A stretch of DNA of 64,000 bases from Winogradskyella sp046545555. Its GTDB lineage: Bacteria > Bacteroidota > Bacteroidia > Flavobacteriales > Flavobacteriaceae. Positions 25,393-33,965 of this stretch are shown in pieces. A program made the position numbers and the translations under genes. The notes beneath the pieces are model-generated. The model was given only the letters and a program-made list of their open reading frames with translations. It did not search any database and was not told the DNA's origin. The stretch's first letter is position 1. Every line of letters starts with the position of its first letter. The stretch lies in contig NZ_JBHZTH010000004.1 in assembly GCF_046545555.1 (NCBI RefSeq), forward strand, positions 186,001-250,000, read 5' to 3'.

Positions 25393-27285
25393 CTATCCTT
25401 TTAACCAAGCAGCTCTTAACGCTTTTTGCGCATCCGTAGCATTTTCATCTTCTACTAAAGATTCGCTAGTAGCAGTTGCTTTTTCTAATGTTCCTTTTAA
25501 AACTTTAGCTTCTCCATTTCTTTCAATGTCTAAGCTATACTCTTGGCCTGCTTGCCATGAGAACATACCACCAATTACTTGTTGGGCATTTTGTAATGTT
25601 AAATCTGCACCATTCACTTTTTTGATAATATCATCAGCTTGTACGCCTTGAGACGCCCAAAACGAATTCTTTAATGCCATTGGTGAAAACTTAATCAAAC
25701 CTTTTTCTTGGTCTGCATCAAAAATGATGTTTTGTCCACCAGCAAAAATATAATTAGTTTCTACTTCAGTTTGTCCTAAAGTTAAACCAGCCATTTTAAA
25801 AAACTCATTATAATTAATTGGCACATCACCTTCTACATGTGTGGTTAAAAATTCGCCAATACTAGGATAAGTCATTGCTGTAATTTCTGCAATAATATCG
25901 TCATCTACAAATGGTTTTTCTTGTCCGTACTTTGCAGAAAGCTCTTTCATTAATGATAACATACTTCTGTTGCCATCACTTTCGTTTCGCATTAAAATAT
26001 CGATACACATACCGATTAATGCACCTTTCATATACACGTTAAAGTAGTTAGAAGCATAAGGCTCATCTAATACATTTTCACTCATAATAGTAAAGCTCAT
26101 AGCATCATCCATATTCTTAGATCGTGCAATTTTTTGCATTACAGTATTATAAAATGTGTTTGGCTCTACCAAACCTTCATACACCTGAAAGTGCTGAGCA
26201 AAGTATTCTGTTACCCCTTCATACATCCAAAGGTGTTTAGAAAATGTAGGCTTGTTATAATCGAAATAATGTACATCTTCAGAGTGTACTGAAAGTGGAG
26301 TTACAATATGAAAAAATTCATGTGCAACAACATCAACAATAGAAGAAGCTAAACCTTCTTTACTAGAAGACTCAGGTAATACGACTACTGTAGATGTATG
26401 ATGTTCTAAAGCTCCCATTCCTTTTGGCGCTGTATCAGTTCCATCAGATAGGTATAAGTATATATCGTATCGTGCTGTACTATTTACGTCTCCTAAATAT
26501 TCTTTCTGAGCTTGCATCATTTTAAATACTGTCTCTTTTTGGCTAGCTGCAGTATGTACTTTGTTCGGCGAATATACGCTTAGTACAATTTTAATATCAC
26601 CAACCATAAACTCTTCAACATCTAACTTACCATACATCATTGGGTTATCTGTAATATCAAAATAACGTTGTGCAAAATAGCTACTTGTAATCGACTTGCC
26701 ATCTGGGCTCGATTTCATTCCTTTATCTTCTAATGCAGAAGTTCTAATGAATGTTGCTGGTGCAGTTACATCTAGCGCATATTGATTATTCTTTAGTGAA
26801 TCGAAATACCCAATAAAACCATGTAAATTTAATACGTAGTTGTCTTCTTCAATATTAGTACCAGCAGGCGAAAACGGCTGCTCACCTCCAATACCTCCAT
26901 TCGTTTCAATATCGAAAGTATCGTTTACATAATATGTGATTTTATCTAATTTTGTAGCATCTGCAATGGTCCATGTATTGGTATCTACATTATTGATAGT
27001 TAGCTCATTGCCGTCGTAATCTAAAGCTTTTATATCATCTATATATTTCCCGAAATCACTTACAGAATACGTACCTTGTACAACTCTTGGTAATCTATAT
27101 GTTACAGTTTCTGTTGTAAAACGACCAGGATTAATAACAACAGGTACTTTATCATCTACGACTGCTGTAAGATCTAATGATGTTTCAATTGGATTGTTTG
27201 CTGCAGAATCATCTACTTTTGGTTTAGCAGATCCGCAACCTACTATGATTAAACTTAAACCAAGGATGGCAATGTAATTTTTCAT
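25393..27285 (-). CDS. M61-family (glycyl aminopeptidase-like) lipoprotein
   Basis: 630 residues from ATG 27285; a start at 27318 would add a charged leader before the signal peptide. Lipobox IVGC places the lipidated Cys at about residue 17. The N-terminal beta domain is followed by the gluzincin motif HEFFH (322-326) and Glu356 in MYEGVTEYF. A C-terminal PDZ domain follows (WASQGVQADDIIKKVNGADLTL...). M61 enzymes cleave N-terminal Gly and Ala in some species. It is likely anchored to the outer membrane or periplasmic face. Confidence 0.92.
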   Translation of the reverse strand: MKNYIAILGLSLIIVGCGSAKPKVDDSAANNPIETSLDLTAVVDDKVPVVINPGRFTTETVTYRLPRVVQGTYSVSDFGKYIDDIKALDYDGNELTINNVDTNTWTIADATKLDKITYYVNDTFDIETNGGIGGEQPFSPAGTNIEEDNYVLNLHGFIGYFDSLKNNQYALDVTAPATFIRTSALEDKGMKSSPDGKSITSSYFAQRYFDITDNPMMYGKLDVEEFMVGDIKIVLSVYSPNKVHTAASQKETVFKMMQAQKEYLGDVNSTARYDIYLYLSDGTDTAPKGMGALEHHTSTVVVLPESSSKEGLASSIVDVVAHEFFHIVTPLSVHSEDVHYFDYNKPTFSKHLWMYEGVTEYFAQHFQVYEGLVEPNTFYNTVMQKIARSKNMDDAMSFTIMSENVLDEPYASNYFNVYMKGALIGMCIDILMRNESDGNRSMLSLMKELSAKYGQEKPFVDDDIIAEITAMTYPSIGEFLTTHVEGDVPINYNEFFKMAGLTLGQTEVETNYIFAGGQNIIFDADQEKGLIKFSPMALKNSFWASQGVQADDIIKKVNGADLTLQNAQQVIGGMFSWQAGQEYSLDIERNGEAKVLKGTLEKATATSESLVEDENATDAQKALRAAWLKG

Positions 27286-27315
27286 GTTAAAAGTTTTAAT
27301 TTTTTCTTTGACGCA

Positions 27316-27323
27316 CAAAACTA
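27316..27323 (-). promoter_or_regulatory. -7 promoter box of the M61 gene
   Basis: TAGTTTTG on the minus strand matches TAnnTTTG, 30 nt upstream of the ATG. Confidence 0.5.
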
Positions 27324-27369
27324 CAACCTGTTACCACTTAAAATCTAAATGTTTTGTTAAATTCGTGCT

Positions 27370-28377
27370 ATGTCTCAAGCAATAATAAGCATTTTAATTC
27401 CATTTAAGAATACCGAAGCCTTTATTGCTGAATGTATTTCTTCTATAAGGAATCAATCCTATACTAATTGGGAAGCTATATTTGTAGATGATAGTTCTAC
27501 AGATTCGTCCTTGGACATTGTTCAATCTTATGCCGAGCAAGACGATAGAATAAAGCTCTATAAAAATAATGGACATGGCATAATTGAAGCTCTAAGAACG
27601 GGTTTTGATGCGTCTAAAGGTAGTTACATTACTAGGATGGATAGTGATGATATTATGGCTAATAATCGCAACGAAGTACTTCTTAATAACTTAATAACGC
27701 ATGGTAAAAATCATGTTGCTGTCGGACAAGTTAAATACTTTAGAGCAGACGGTGTGAGTGACGGCTATGCAAGATATGAGCGTTGGATAAATAAACTCAC
27801 AGCTACAGGAACTAATTATTCTGAAATTTATAAAGAGTGTGTAATCCCTTCACCTTGTTGGATGTTGCACAGAGACGATTTTATTGCCTGCGGAGGCTTT
27901 AATCCAAGCCGTTATCCAGAGGACTATGATCTCACGTTTCGTTATTATAGAGCAAATTATAAATGTATTCCTTGCGACAAAGTCTTATTGCATTGGAGGG
28001 ATTATAGTACAAGAACATCTAGAACTCACGAGCATTATGCCATTAACTACTTTTTAGACATTAAAGTTCATTATTTTTTAGAACTAGACCATGATGTCAA
28101 TCGTCCCTTAACTGTTTGGGGTGCAGGAAAAAAAGGAAAAACTGTTGCTAAATTATTATTAGAACAAAACGTTCCCTTCTTTTGGATTTGCGACAACATA
28201 AAAAAAATTGGGAAACATATATATGACCAAGAACTTTATAGTTTTGATTACCTAGCAGAGCTAAAGGAACCTCAAAGTATTGTTACTGTTGCAAACGCAG
28301 AAGAACAAGAAGATATAAGACAGTACTTTAATACACATTATATGAAATCTATAACCGATTATTTCTTTTTCTGTTAA
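27370..28377 (+). CDS. GT2 glycosyltransferase with C-terminal Rossmann-like domain
   Basis: 335 residues. A GT-A catalytic domain of family 2: SILIPFKNTEAFIAECISSIRNQSY, VDDSSTDSS, and the metal-binding DXD as RMDSDD near residue 92. From about residue 245 a separate domain starts with VWGAGKKGKTVAKLLL, a dinucleotide-binding GxGxxG pattern, and runs to the C terminus. That segment could bind a nucleotide sugar or NAD; it is not part of the GT2 fold. The gene stands alone, not in a visible polysaccharide cluster. Confidence 0.87.
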   Translation: MSQAIISILIPFKNTEAFIAECISSIRNQSYTNWEAIFVDDSSTDSSLDIVQSYAEQDDRIKLYKNNGHGIIEALRTGFDASKGSYITRMDSDDIMANNRNEVLLNNLITHGKNHVAVGQVKYFRADGVSDGYARYERWINKLTATGTNYSEIYKECVIPSPCWMLHRDDFIACGGFNPSRYPEDYDLTFRYYRANYKCIPCDKVLLHWRDYSTRTSRTHEHYAINYFLDIKVHYFLELDHDVNRPLTVWGAGKKGKTVAKLLLEQNVPFFWICDNIKKIGKHIYDQELYSFDYLAELKEPQSIVTVANAEEQEDIRQYFNTHYMKSITDYFFFC

Positions 28378-28417
28378 ATTTCTCAAAACCGAAATACTGT
28401 TATCGTTATTCATTTTC

Positions 28418-28425
28418 TATATTTG
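28418..28425 (+). promoter_or_regulatory. -7 promoter box of the BatA-like operon
   Basis: TATATTTG matches TAnnTTTG and is 27 nt before the ATG at 28453. Confidence 0.6.
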
Positions 28426-28452
28426 ACTAAATAATAATCCTACACTACAGGA

Positions 28453-30378
28453 ATGCAGTTTAAAAATCCAGAATTACTTTACGCTTTATTTTTACTTTTT
28501 ATTCCTATTCTTATTCACCTATTTCAACTACGAAAATTTCAGAAAGTACAGTTTACTAACGTTAAATTTTTAAAAAAAGTAAAATTACAAACGCGTAAAA
28601 GTTCTCAATTAAAAAAATGGCTAACACTCTTGTCTCGAATGTTGTTATTAGCTTCTATTATTGTAGCATTTGCACAGCCATTTATACCTCATACAGACGA
28701 TTTTAATGAAACACAAGAGACTGTAATTTATCTCGATAATTCATACAGTATGGAGGCAACTGGGAAAAATGGCTCGCTCTTAAATGAATCTATTCAGGAT
28801 ATAATTGGAACGCTTCCTGAGGATGCGTCATTAAGCCTATTTACCAATGATAAAACGTTTAGAAACACAACGTTAAAAGCGCTTAGAAATGAATTAATTC
28901 AGTTGCCATTTTCAACAACACAACTCAGCTATGATGCGGCTTACCTTAAAGGCAAACAACTATTTTTACAAGAAAATAATTCTACAAAAAACTTAGTTTT
29001 AGCCTCTGATTTTCAGCAAAAAAATGGACCTTTAGTTTTTGAAAACGATAGTACTTTAAAGCTTAAATTGGTGCAACCGAAATCCTCCTTGGTTTCCAAC
29101 GTCAGTATCGATAGCTTATATGCCTCTAATATTACAGCCGAAACCATTGATTTAGTTGTTAATTTAACAAATGAAGGTGCCGCAATTGAAAATGTAACGA
29201 TTTCATTATTTAATAATGATGAACTTTTAGCAAAAAGCGCGGTGGATATTAACGAAAAATCAGAAACCACGTTTACAATTACCAATAATTTAGTTGTTAA
29301 TGGTAAATTAATTATTGAAGATTCTGGTTTACAATATGACAATACTTTCTACTTTAATATTAACTCAAAACCTAAAATTAAGGTATTAAGCATTAATCAA
29401 AATACGAATGATGGTTTTTTAAAACGCATCTATACAGAAGACGAATTTGAGTATAAGTCTTACACATTTGATGCACTAAATTTTAATTTAATACCAGATC
29501 AAAATTTAATAATTTTAAATGAAATTGATATTATTTCTACAGCACTACAAGAAGCATTAAAGGCTTTTAAAAACAACGGAGGTTATGTTTTAATAATACC
29601 GTCAAGTAAATTATCCTTAAATACATATAATCAATTATTTAAAGATTTTAAAATTTCGCCATTAACTTCTAAGAACACTACCGATAAACGCATTACATCT
29701 ATTAACTATAATCATCCATTATTGGCTAATGCATTTTACTCTAAAGTATCTAATTTTCAGTACCCAAAAGTCGAGACTTCATTTCGATTTGCTTCAAAAT
29801 CTAATAGTGTATTATCTTATGAAGATGGTAGTACATTTTTAACTGGTATCGATGGTTTATTTGCTTTTTCATCAGCATTAAACTCTACTAATTCTAACTT
29901 TAAGAATTCCCCATTAATAGTTCCTGTTTTATATAATGTTGGTAAGCAGAGCTTAAAACTGTCTCAGCTTTATTACACAATTGGCCAACCCAATACAATA
30001 GCAATTAATGCTGTTTTGGGACAGGATGACATTTTAACCTTATCTTCTGAAGAATCTTCAGTAATTCCATTACAAAAAACATTCAGTAAATCTGTCGTTT
30101 TAGAAACGGAAAGTTATCCCAATAAAGCAGGTATTCTTAAGGTGAAAAATAAAGATCAAGTCCTTCAAAATTTAAGCTTTAATTATAATCGTTCAGAAAG
30201 TGCGCTTAGCTACTACGATTTACAAACAACCAATGCCGAAATACTTAATAACAGTTTAGCCTCCACGATTAATGATATAAAAAGTAGTTCAAATATTAAT
30301 GCACTATGGAAATGGTTTGTTATTTTTGCCCTAGTATTTTTAATTATAGAAATATTATTATTAAAATATCTTAAATGA
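28453..30378 (+). CDS. BatA/aerotolerance-type membrane protein with VWA-like domain
   Basis: 641 residues. The N terminus FKNPELLYALFLLFIPILIHLFQLRKFQKVQFTNVKFL is the BatA (aerotolerance regulator N-terminal) signature, with membrane helices at about 6-25 and 57-76. A VWA-like domain follows with the MIDAS DNSYS at about residues 94-98, and the last 20 residues form a third membrane helix. In the family these stand in the Bat or MoxR-associated stress modules, but no batB-E or moxR gene is adjacent. It overlaps the next gene by 4 bp (ATGA). Confidence 0.85.
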   Translation: MQFKNPELLYALFLLFIPILIHLFQLRKFQKVQFTNVKFLKKVKLQTRKSSQLKKWLTLLSRMLLLASIIVAFAQPFIPHTDDFNETQETVIYLDNSYSMEATGKNGSLLNESIQDIIGTLPEDASLSLFTNDKTFRNTTLKALRNELIQLPFSTTQLSYDAAYLKGKQLFLQENNSTKNLVLASDFQQKNGPLVFENDSTLKLKLVQPKSSLVSNVSIDSLYASNITAETIDLVVNLTNEGAAIENVTISLFNNDELLAKSAVDINEKSETTFTITNNLVVNGKLIIEDSGLQYDNTFYFNINSKPKIKVLSINQNTNDGFLKRIYTEDEFEYKSYTFDALNFNLIPDQNLIILNEIDIISTALQEALKAFKNNGGYVLIIPSSKLSLNTYNQLFKDFKISPLTSKNTTDKRITSINYNHPLLANAFYSKVSNFQYPKVETSFRFASKSNSVLSYEDGSTFLTGIDGLFAFSSALNSTNSNFKNSPLIVPVLYNVGKQSLKLSQLYYTIGQPNTIAINAVLGQDDILTLSSEESSVIPLQKTFSKSVVLETESYPNKAGILKVKNKDQVLQNLSFNYNRSESALSYYDLQTTNAEILNNSLASTINDIKSSSNINALWKWFVIFALVFLIIEILLLKYLK

Positions 30379-31628
30379 ACGCACTCATAAAATCTGCAAC
30401 CATCGTTGATTCTAAAAGTGATTTTCACAATGAAACGGTTGATATTTTAATTGAAAAAGGTCGCATTGCCGAGATTTCCAAGAACATTTCAAACTCAAAC
30501 AATTACAAAGAAATAAAATTAGACAATCTTCATATATCACAAGGTTGGTTTGATAGCAGTGTTTCTTTTGGTGAACCTGGATATGAAGAACGTGAAACTA
30601 TCAGTAATGGTTTAATGACTGCTGCCCAATCTGGTTTTACAGCTGTAGCTCTAAACCCTAATTCAAATCCAGTAATTGATAGCTACGCAGATATTACATT
30701 TGTAAAATCTAAAGCTCAAAATTGTGCGACTAGCTTATACCCTATTGGAGCTTTAACAAAACTCAGCGATGGGATAGAATTAGGCGAATTGTTTGATATG
30801 ACCAATGCAGGTGCTGTGGCATTCTACGATTACCAAAAACCAATCTCTAATCCTAATCTTATGAAAATTGCGATGCAATATGTAAGTAGTTTTGATGGCT
30901 TGGTTTGCTCATTTCCACAAGAATCTAAGATTTCTGGTGCTGGTGTTGTTAATGAGCATATAAATAGCACAAGGTTAGGTCTTAAAGGTAATCCTGCTCT
31001 GGCAGAAGCGCTGCAAGTTGCAAGAGATTTGTTTCTGTTAAATTATACAAAAGGCAAATTACACATACCAACAATATCTACAGCAAAGTCTGTAGAACTT
31101 ATTAGAGATGCAAAAGCAAATAAACTAAATGTTACTTGTAGCGTAGCTATTCATAATTTAATCCTTACAGATACTAATTTAGAAGGTTTTGATACAAGAT
31201 TTAAAGTATTACCACCACTTAGAACGCAAAAAGACTGTGATGCATTAATAGAAGGTTTAAAAGATGGTACTATTGATATGGTTACAACAGACCATAATCC
31301 AATTGACATAGAAGATAAGAAAATAGAATTCGATTATGCTAAATACGGAACTATAGGCCTGGAATCAGCATTTGGAGCACTTCAAACTATTTTTACAACA
31401 AAGAAAACAATAGGTCTTTTAACCCAAGGTAAAGAAAGGTTTAAAGTTTCGAGCTCTGTTTTAAGCGAAGGTGAAATTGCTAATTTAACTTTATTTAATC
31501 CCGATACTAATTATACATTCGACAAATCACATATAACTTCAAGATCTAAAAACAGTGCCTTTTTAGGATTAAAATTAAAAGGTTTGACTTATGGAGTTAT
31601 TGCCAATAACAAAATCACATTAAAATAA
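30375..31628 (+). CDS. Dihydroorotase-like protein lacking key metal ligands
   Basis: 417 residues with an amidohydrolase fold close to class I dihydroorotase (GFTAVALNPNSNPVIDS, GLKGNPALAEALQVARD, TCSVAIHNLILTD, MVTTDHNPID, GTIGLESAFGAL). The zinc-binding HxH of DxHVHLREPG is replaced: D60-S-S62-V-S64-F-G66-EPG. The HxST His is Thr (IPTIST), and the substrate Arg is Gly66. The TTDH Asp remains. It is therefore probably not a catalytic dihydroorotase. It could be a PyrC'-like structural partner of aspartate carbamoyltransferase or have another role. It is translationally coupled to the BatA-like gene and to the DUF4870 gene. Confidence 0.82.
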   Translation: MNALIKSATIVDSKSDFHNETVDILIEKGRIAEISKNISNSNNYKEIKLDNLHISQGWFDSSVSFGEPGYEERETISNGLMTAAQSGFTAVALNPNSNPVIDSYADITFVKSKAQNCATSLYPIGALTKLSDGIELGELFDMTNAGAVAFYDYQKPISNPNLMKIAMQYVSSFDGLVCSFPQESKISGAGVVNEHINSTRLGLKGNPALAEALQVARDLFLLNYTKGKLHIPTISTAKSVELIRDAKANKLNVTCSVAIHNLILTDTNLEGFDTRFKVLPPLRTQKDCDALIEGLKDGTIDMVTTDHNPIDIEDKKIEFDYAKYGTIGLESAFGALQTIFTTKKTIGLLTQGKERFKVSSSVLSEGEIANLTLFNPDTNYTFDKSHITSRSKNSAFLGLKLKGLTYGVIANNKITLK

Positions 31629-31960
31629 TGAACCAGAATACTGTGGACGAGGGCAAAACGCTAGGTTTAGTTGCCTATTTAACTTTATTTGGAACCTTAA
31701 TAGCTTTTTTTATGAATAATGATAAAAAGAATCCTTTCACTTCATTTCATATTAGACAAGCCTTAGGTTTAGGCCTTTTATACATTATGATTGGTTATGT
31801 TGTAAGTAGTTTAGACAGTATGATGGTTAGTATGTCGTTTTGGATATTTTTTTCGGTCCTTTATTTATATGGAATTTATGGAGCCATTACTGGTAAATTG
31901 AATATTATACCTATAGTTGGTCGTGTTTTTCAAAATGTATTTAAATCTATAGGGCAGTAA
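31628..31960 (+). CDS. DUF4870-like small membrane protein
   Basis: 110 residues and three hydrophobic segments. The block KKNPFTSFHIRQALGLGLLYIM matches the DUF4870 pattern of a cytosolic His-Arg-Gln motif before a helix. Its start codon overlaps the stop of the dihydroorotase-like gene (TAATG), showing translational coupling. Function unknown. Confidence 0.75.
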   Translation: MNQNTVDEGKTLGLVAYLTLFGTLIAFFMNNDKKNPFTSFHIRQALGLGLLYIMIGYVVSSLDSMMVSMSFWIFFSVLYLYGIYGAITGKLNIIPIVGRVFQNVFKSIGQ

Positions 31961-31962
31961 AA

Positions 31963-32607
31963 ATGAATGATTTACATTATATCACTCGACCATCTTCATT
32001 ACAAGAAAATGCACCATTATTGATTATGTGCCATGGATATGGGAGCGACGAGAATGATTTATTTTCTTTTGCAGCTGAACTTCCCGATGACTTATTTATC
32101 ATCTCAGTAAGAGCACCATACCCAATGCAACCTTACGGAAATGCTTGGTACGCTATAAATTTTGATGCGGAAAAAGGAAAATGGAATGACAACATACAAG
32201 CAAAACAATCTGTAGATAAGATTTCTGCTTTTATAGATTATGCTTGTAATACGTATAATGTAGACTCAAAAAACGTTACACTTTTAGGATTTAGCCAAGG
32301 AACAATTTTAAGTTATGCAGTAGCATTGAATTACCCACACAAAGTAAAAAATATTGTTGCTTTAAGTGGTTATATCCATAAAGATATTTTACCTCATACT
32401 ATTGAGGACAATAAAGTAGAACATCTCAACTTCTTTTGTTCTCACGGATCAATGGATCAAGTTATACCTGTTGATTGGGCAAGAAAAAACCCTGAGTTCT
32501 TAGAGGAATTAGATATTAATCACGTTTATAAAGAATATCCTGTAGGACATGGTGTTGCGCCACAAAATTTCTATGATTTTAAAACGTGGTTAGAGCAATA
32601 TATCTAA
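31963..32607 (+). CDS. Alpha/beta hydrolase, carboxylesterase/phospholipase (PLD2-type) family
   Basis: 214 residues. The oxyanion region is LIMCHGYGSDENDLF, the nucleophile is Ser in LLGFSQGTILSYA, the acid is Asp in GSMDQVIPVDWARK, and the base is His in YPVGHGVAPQNF. It resembles YpfH and acyl-protein thioesterase-like esterases. It begins 2 bp after the DUF4870 gene, making it the fourth gene of the BatA-like operon; its 3' end overlaps the opposite gene by 4 bp. Confidence 0.88.
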   Translation: MNDLHYITRPSSLQENAPLLIMCHGYGSDENDLFSFAAELPDDLFIISVRAPYPMQPYGNAWYAINFDAEKGKWNDNIQAKQSVDKISAFIDYACNTYNVDSKNVTLLGFSQGTILSYAVALNYPHKVKNIVALSGYIHKDILPHTIEDNKVEHLNFFCSHGSMDQVIPVDWARKNPEFLEELDINHVYKEYPVGHGVAPQNFYDFKTWLEQYI

Positions 32608-33110
32608 TTAAATCTTGGATACATGAAGTATTCTACTAATTTATATTTTAAGTCATTATTTTCGTCAATATCATAGGTTACGAAAATTTCTCCCCAATGC
32701 ACTCCGTCCGTAAAATTTGCAGCAATCCATTTATGATTTAATATTCTTACTTTATTAATCAATATCTTAGAGTCTGTCATTGAAACAAAAGGCACAATTG
32801 GGTGATCATCACCTTCATAATTATTCATATTATATAAACCTTCTTTAATTGCAAGTATAAGTTTATCCGTGTCATACCCTTGCTCCACAAAATAATCTAA
32901 AGCATTATCATTTCGATCTATATTAAAGTAATTCAAATCAAAATTTTCTTCTTCTAGAGTGGCAATAGCCTTTTCTTGTTCAGCCATTATAACTTTATAC
33001 TTCTTAATATCTACCTCGTACTTATCTAGTATACTTTTTGAATTAACATATAAAAAAATAGTCAGTAAAACTGAAAAAATAAACAAGTACATAAAAATTC
33101 TACTCTTCAT
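32604..33110 (-). CDS. Membrane-anchored hypothetical protein
   Basis: 168 residues. One N-terminal membrane segment (FMYLFIFSVLLTIFLYV) is followed by a short coiled coil (about 28-58, KYKVIMAEQEKAIATLEEE) and a soluble alpha/beta part with DHPIVPFVSMTDSKILINKVRILNHKWIAANFTDGVHWGEIFVTYDI. From memory, homologues next to the MBL gene are sometimes labelled hydrolase, but no catalytic motif is visible. It starts 3 bp after the MBL-fold gene. Confidence 0.72.
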   Translation of the reverse strand: MKSRIFMYLFIFSVLLTIFLYVNSKSILDKYEVDIKKYKVIMAEQEKAIATLEEENFDLNYFNIDRNDNALDYFVEQGYDTDKLILAIKEGLYNMNNYEGDDHPIVPFVSMTDSKILINKVRILNHKWIAANFTDGVHWGEIFVTYDIDENNDLKYKLVEYFMYPRFN

Positions 33111-33113
33111 ATC

Positions 33114-33875
33114 TTAAATGGTGATTTGTAAATTATCGTATGCTAAAAAAACGTTGTTTGGTAATTTTTGTTGTACTTCATCATGAAACCCTAAATGGTG
33201 ACTTATATGTGTTAAATAAGCACGCTTAGGCGCAACTAATTCTATAAATGATAGAGCCTCCTCAAGATTAAAATGAGATATATGAGGTTCTTCTCTTAAG
33301 GCATTAATAACTAAAACATCTAAGTTATGTAATTTCTCAACTTCAGAGGCATTAATAGTTTTCATGTCCGTTAGGTAAGCGAAATCTTTAAATCTATAAC
33401 CAAAAACTTGAAGCTTATAATGTAATCCATCTATTGGAACCACCTCTATGTTTCCAGCAGTAAAAGGCTGATTCTTAACTTCATATTGAGTTACACTTGG
33501 TACTCCAGGGTATTTTGCCTTTGTTGTAAATATATAGTCAAATCGTTTTTGTAAAGCCCTAAAGACTCGCTGATGTGCATATAAATCAATATCACCTTGT
33601 CTAAAGAAAAAAGGTCTAATATCGTCTAGTCCCATAGTATGGTCTGCATGCTCGTGTGTAAAAATAATTCCATCAATTTTAGAGACTTTAGCACGTAGCA
33701 TTTGCTGTCTAAAATCTGGTCCGCAGTCCACCACAAAACTATAATCATCCCACTCTACAAGAATGGACACTCTAAGCCTTTTATCTTTAGGATTATCACT
33801 TAAACATACAGGATGACTACTTCCTATAATTGGAATTCCTTGTGAAGTTCCGGTGCCTAAAAAAGTTACTTTCAA
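33114..33875 (-). CDS. MBL-fold metallo-hydrolase (PhnP/RNase Z-like)
   Basis: 253 residues. TFLGTGTSQGIPIIG opens the fold. The metal motif is FTHEHADHTMGLDDIRPF (HxHxDH), with further ligands in VVDCGPDFRQQ, YLTDMK and LTHISHHLGFHDEV. This resembles the PhnP cyclic phosphodiesterase group; a DNA or RNA nucleotide substrate is possible. It forms a pair with the downstream membrane protein. Confidence 0.88.
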   Translation of the reverse strand: MKVTFLGTGTSQGIPIIGSSHPVCLSDNPKDKRLRVSILVEWDDYSFVVDCGPDFRQQMLRAKVSKIDGIIFTHEHADHTMGLDDIRPFFFRQGDIDLYAHQRVFRALQKRFDYIFTTKAKYPGVPSVTQYEVKNQPFTAGNIEVVPIDGLHYKLQVFGYRFKDFAYLTDMKTINASEVEKLHNLDVLVINALREEPHISHFNLEEALSFIELVAPKRAYLTHISHHLGFHDEVQQKLPNNVFLAYDNLQITI

Positions 33876-33911
33876 TAGTGTTAAGTTTAAAACAAAAATA
33901 AGCTTATTTTT

Positions 33912-33940
33912 TTGTTTGCCATGGTAAATTGATACCTTTA
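33912..33940 (+). promoter_or_regulatory. Likely promoter of the 33966 gene
   Basis: TTG (33912-33914) is 18 nt before TACCTTTA (33933-33940), one base off TAnnTTTG. The spacing fits the Bacteroidota sigma factor. Confidence 0.45.
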
Positions 33941-33965
33941 CAGCAAAGATGTAAACCCATACTCT

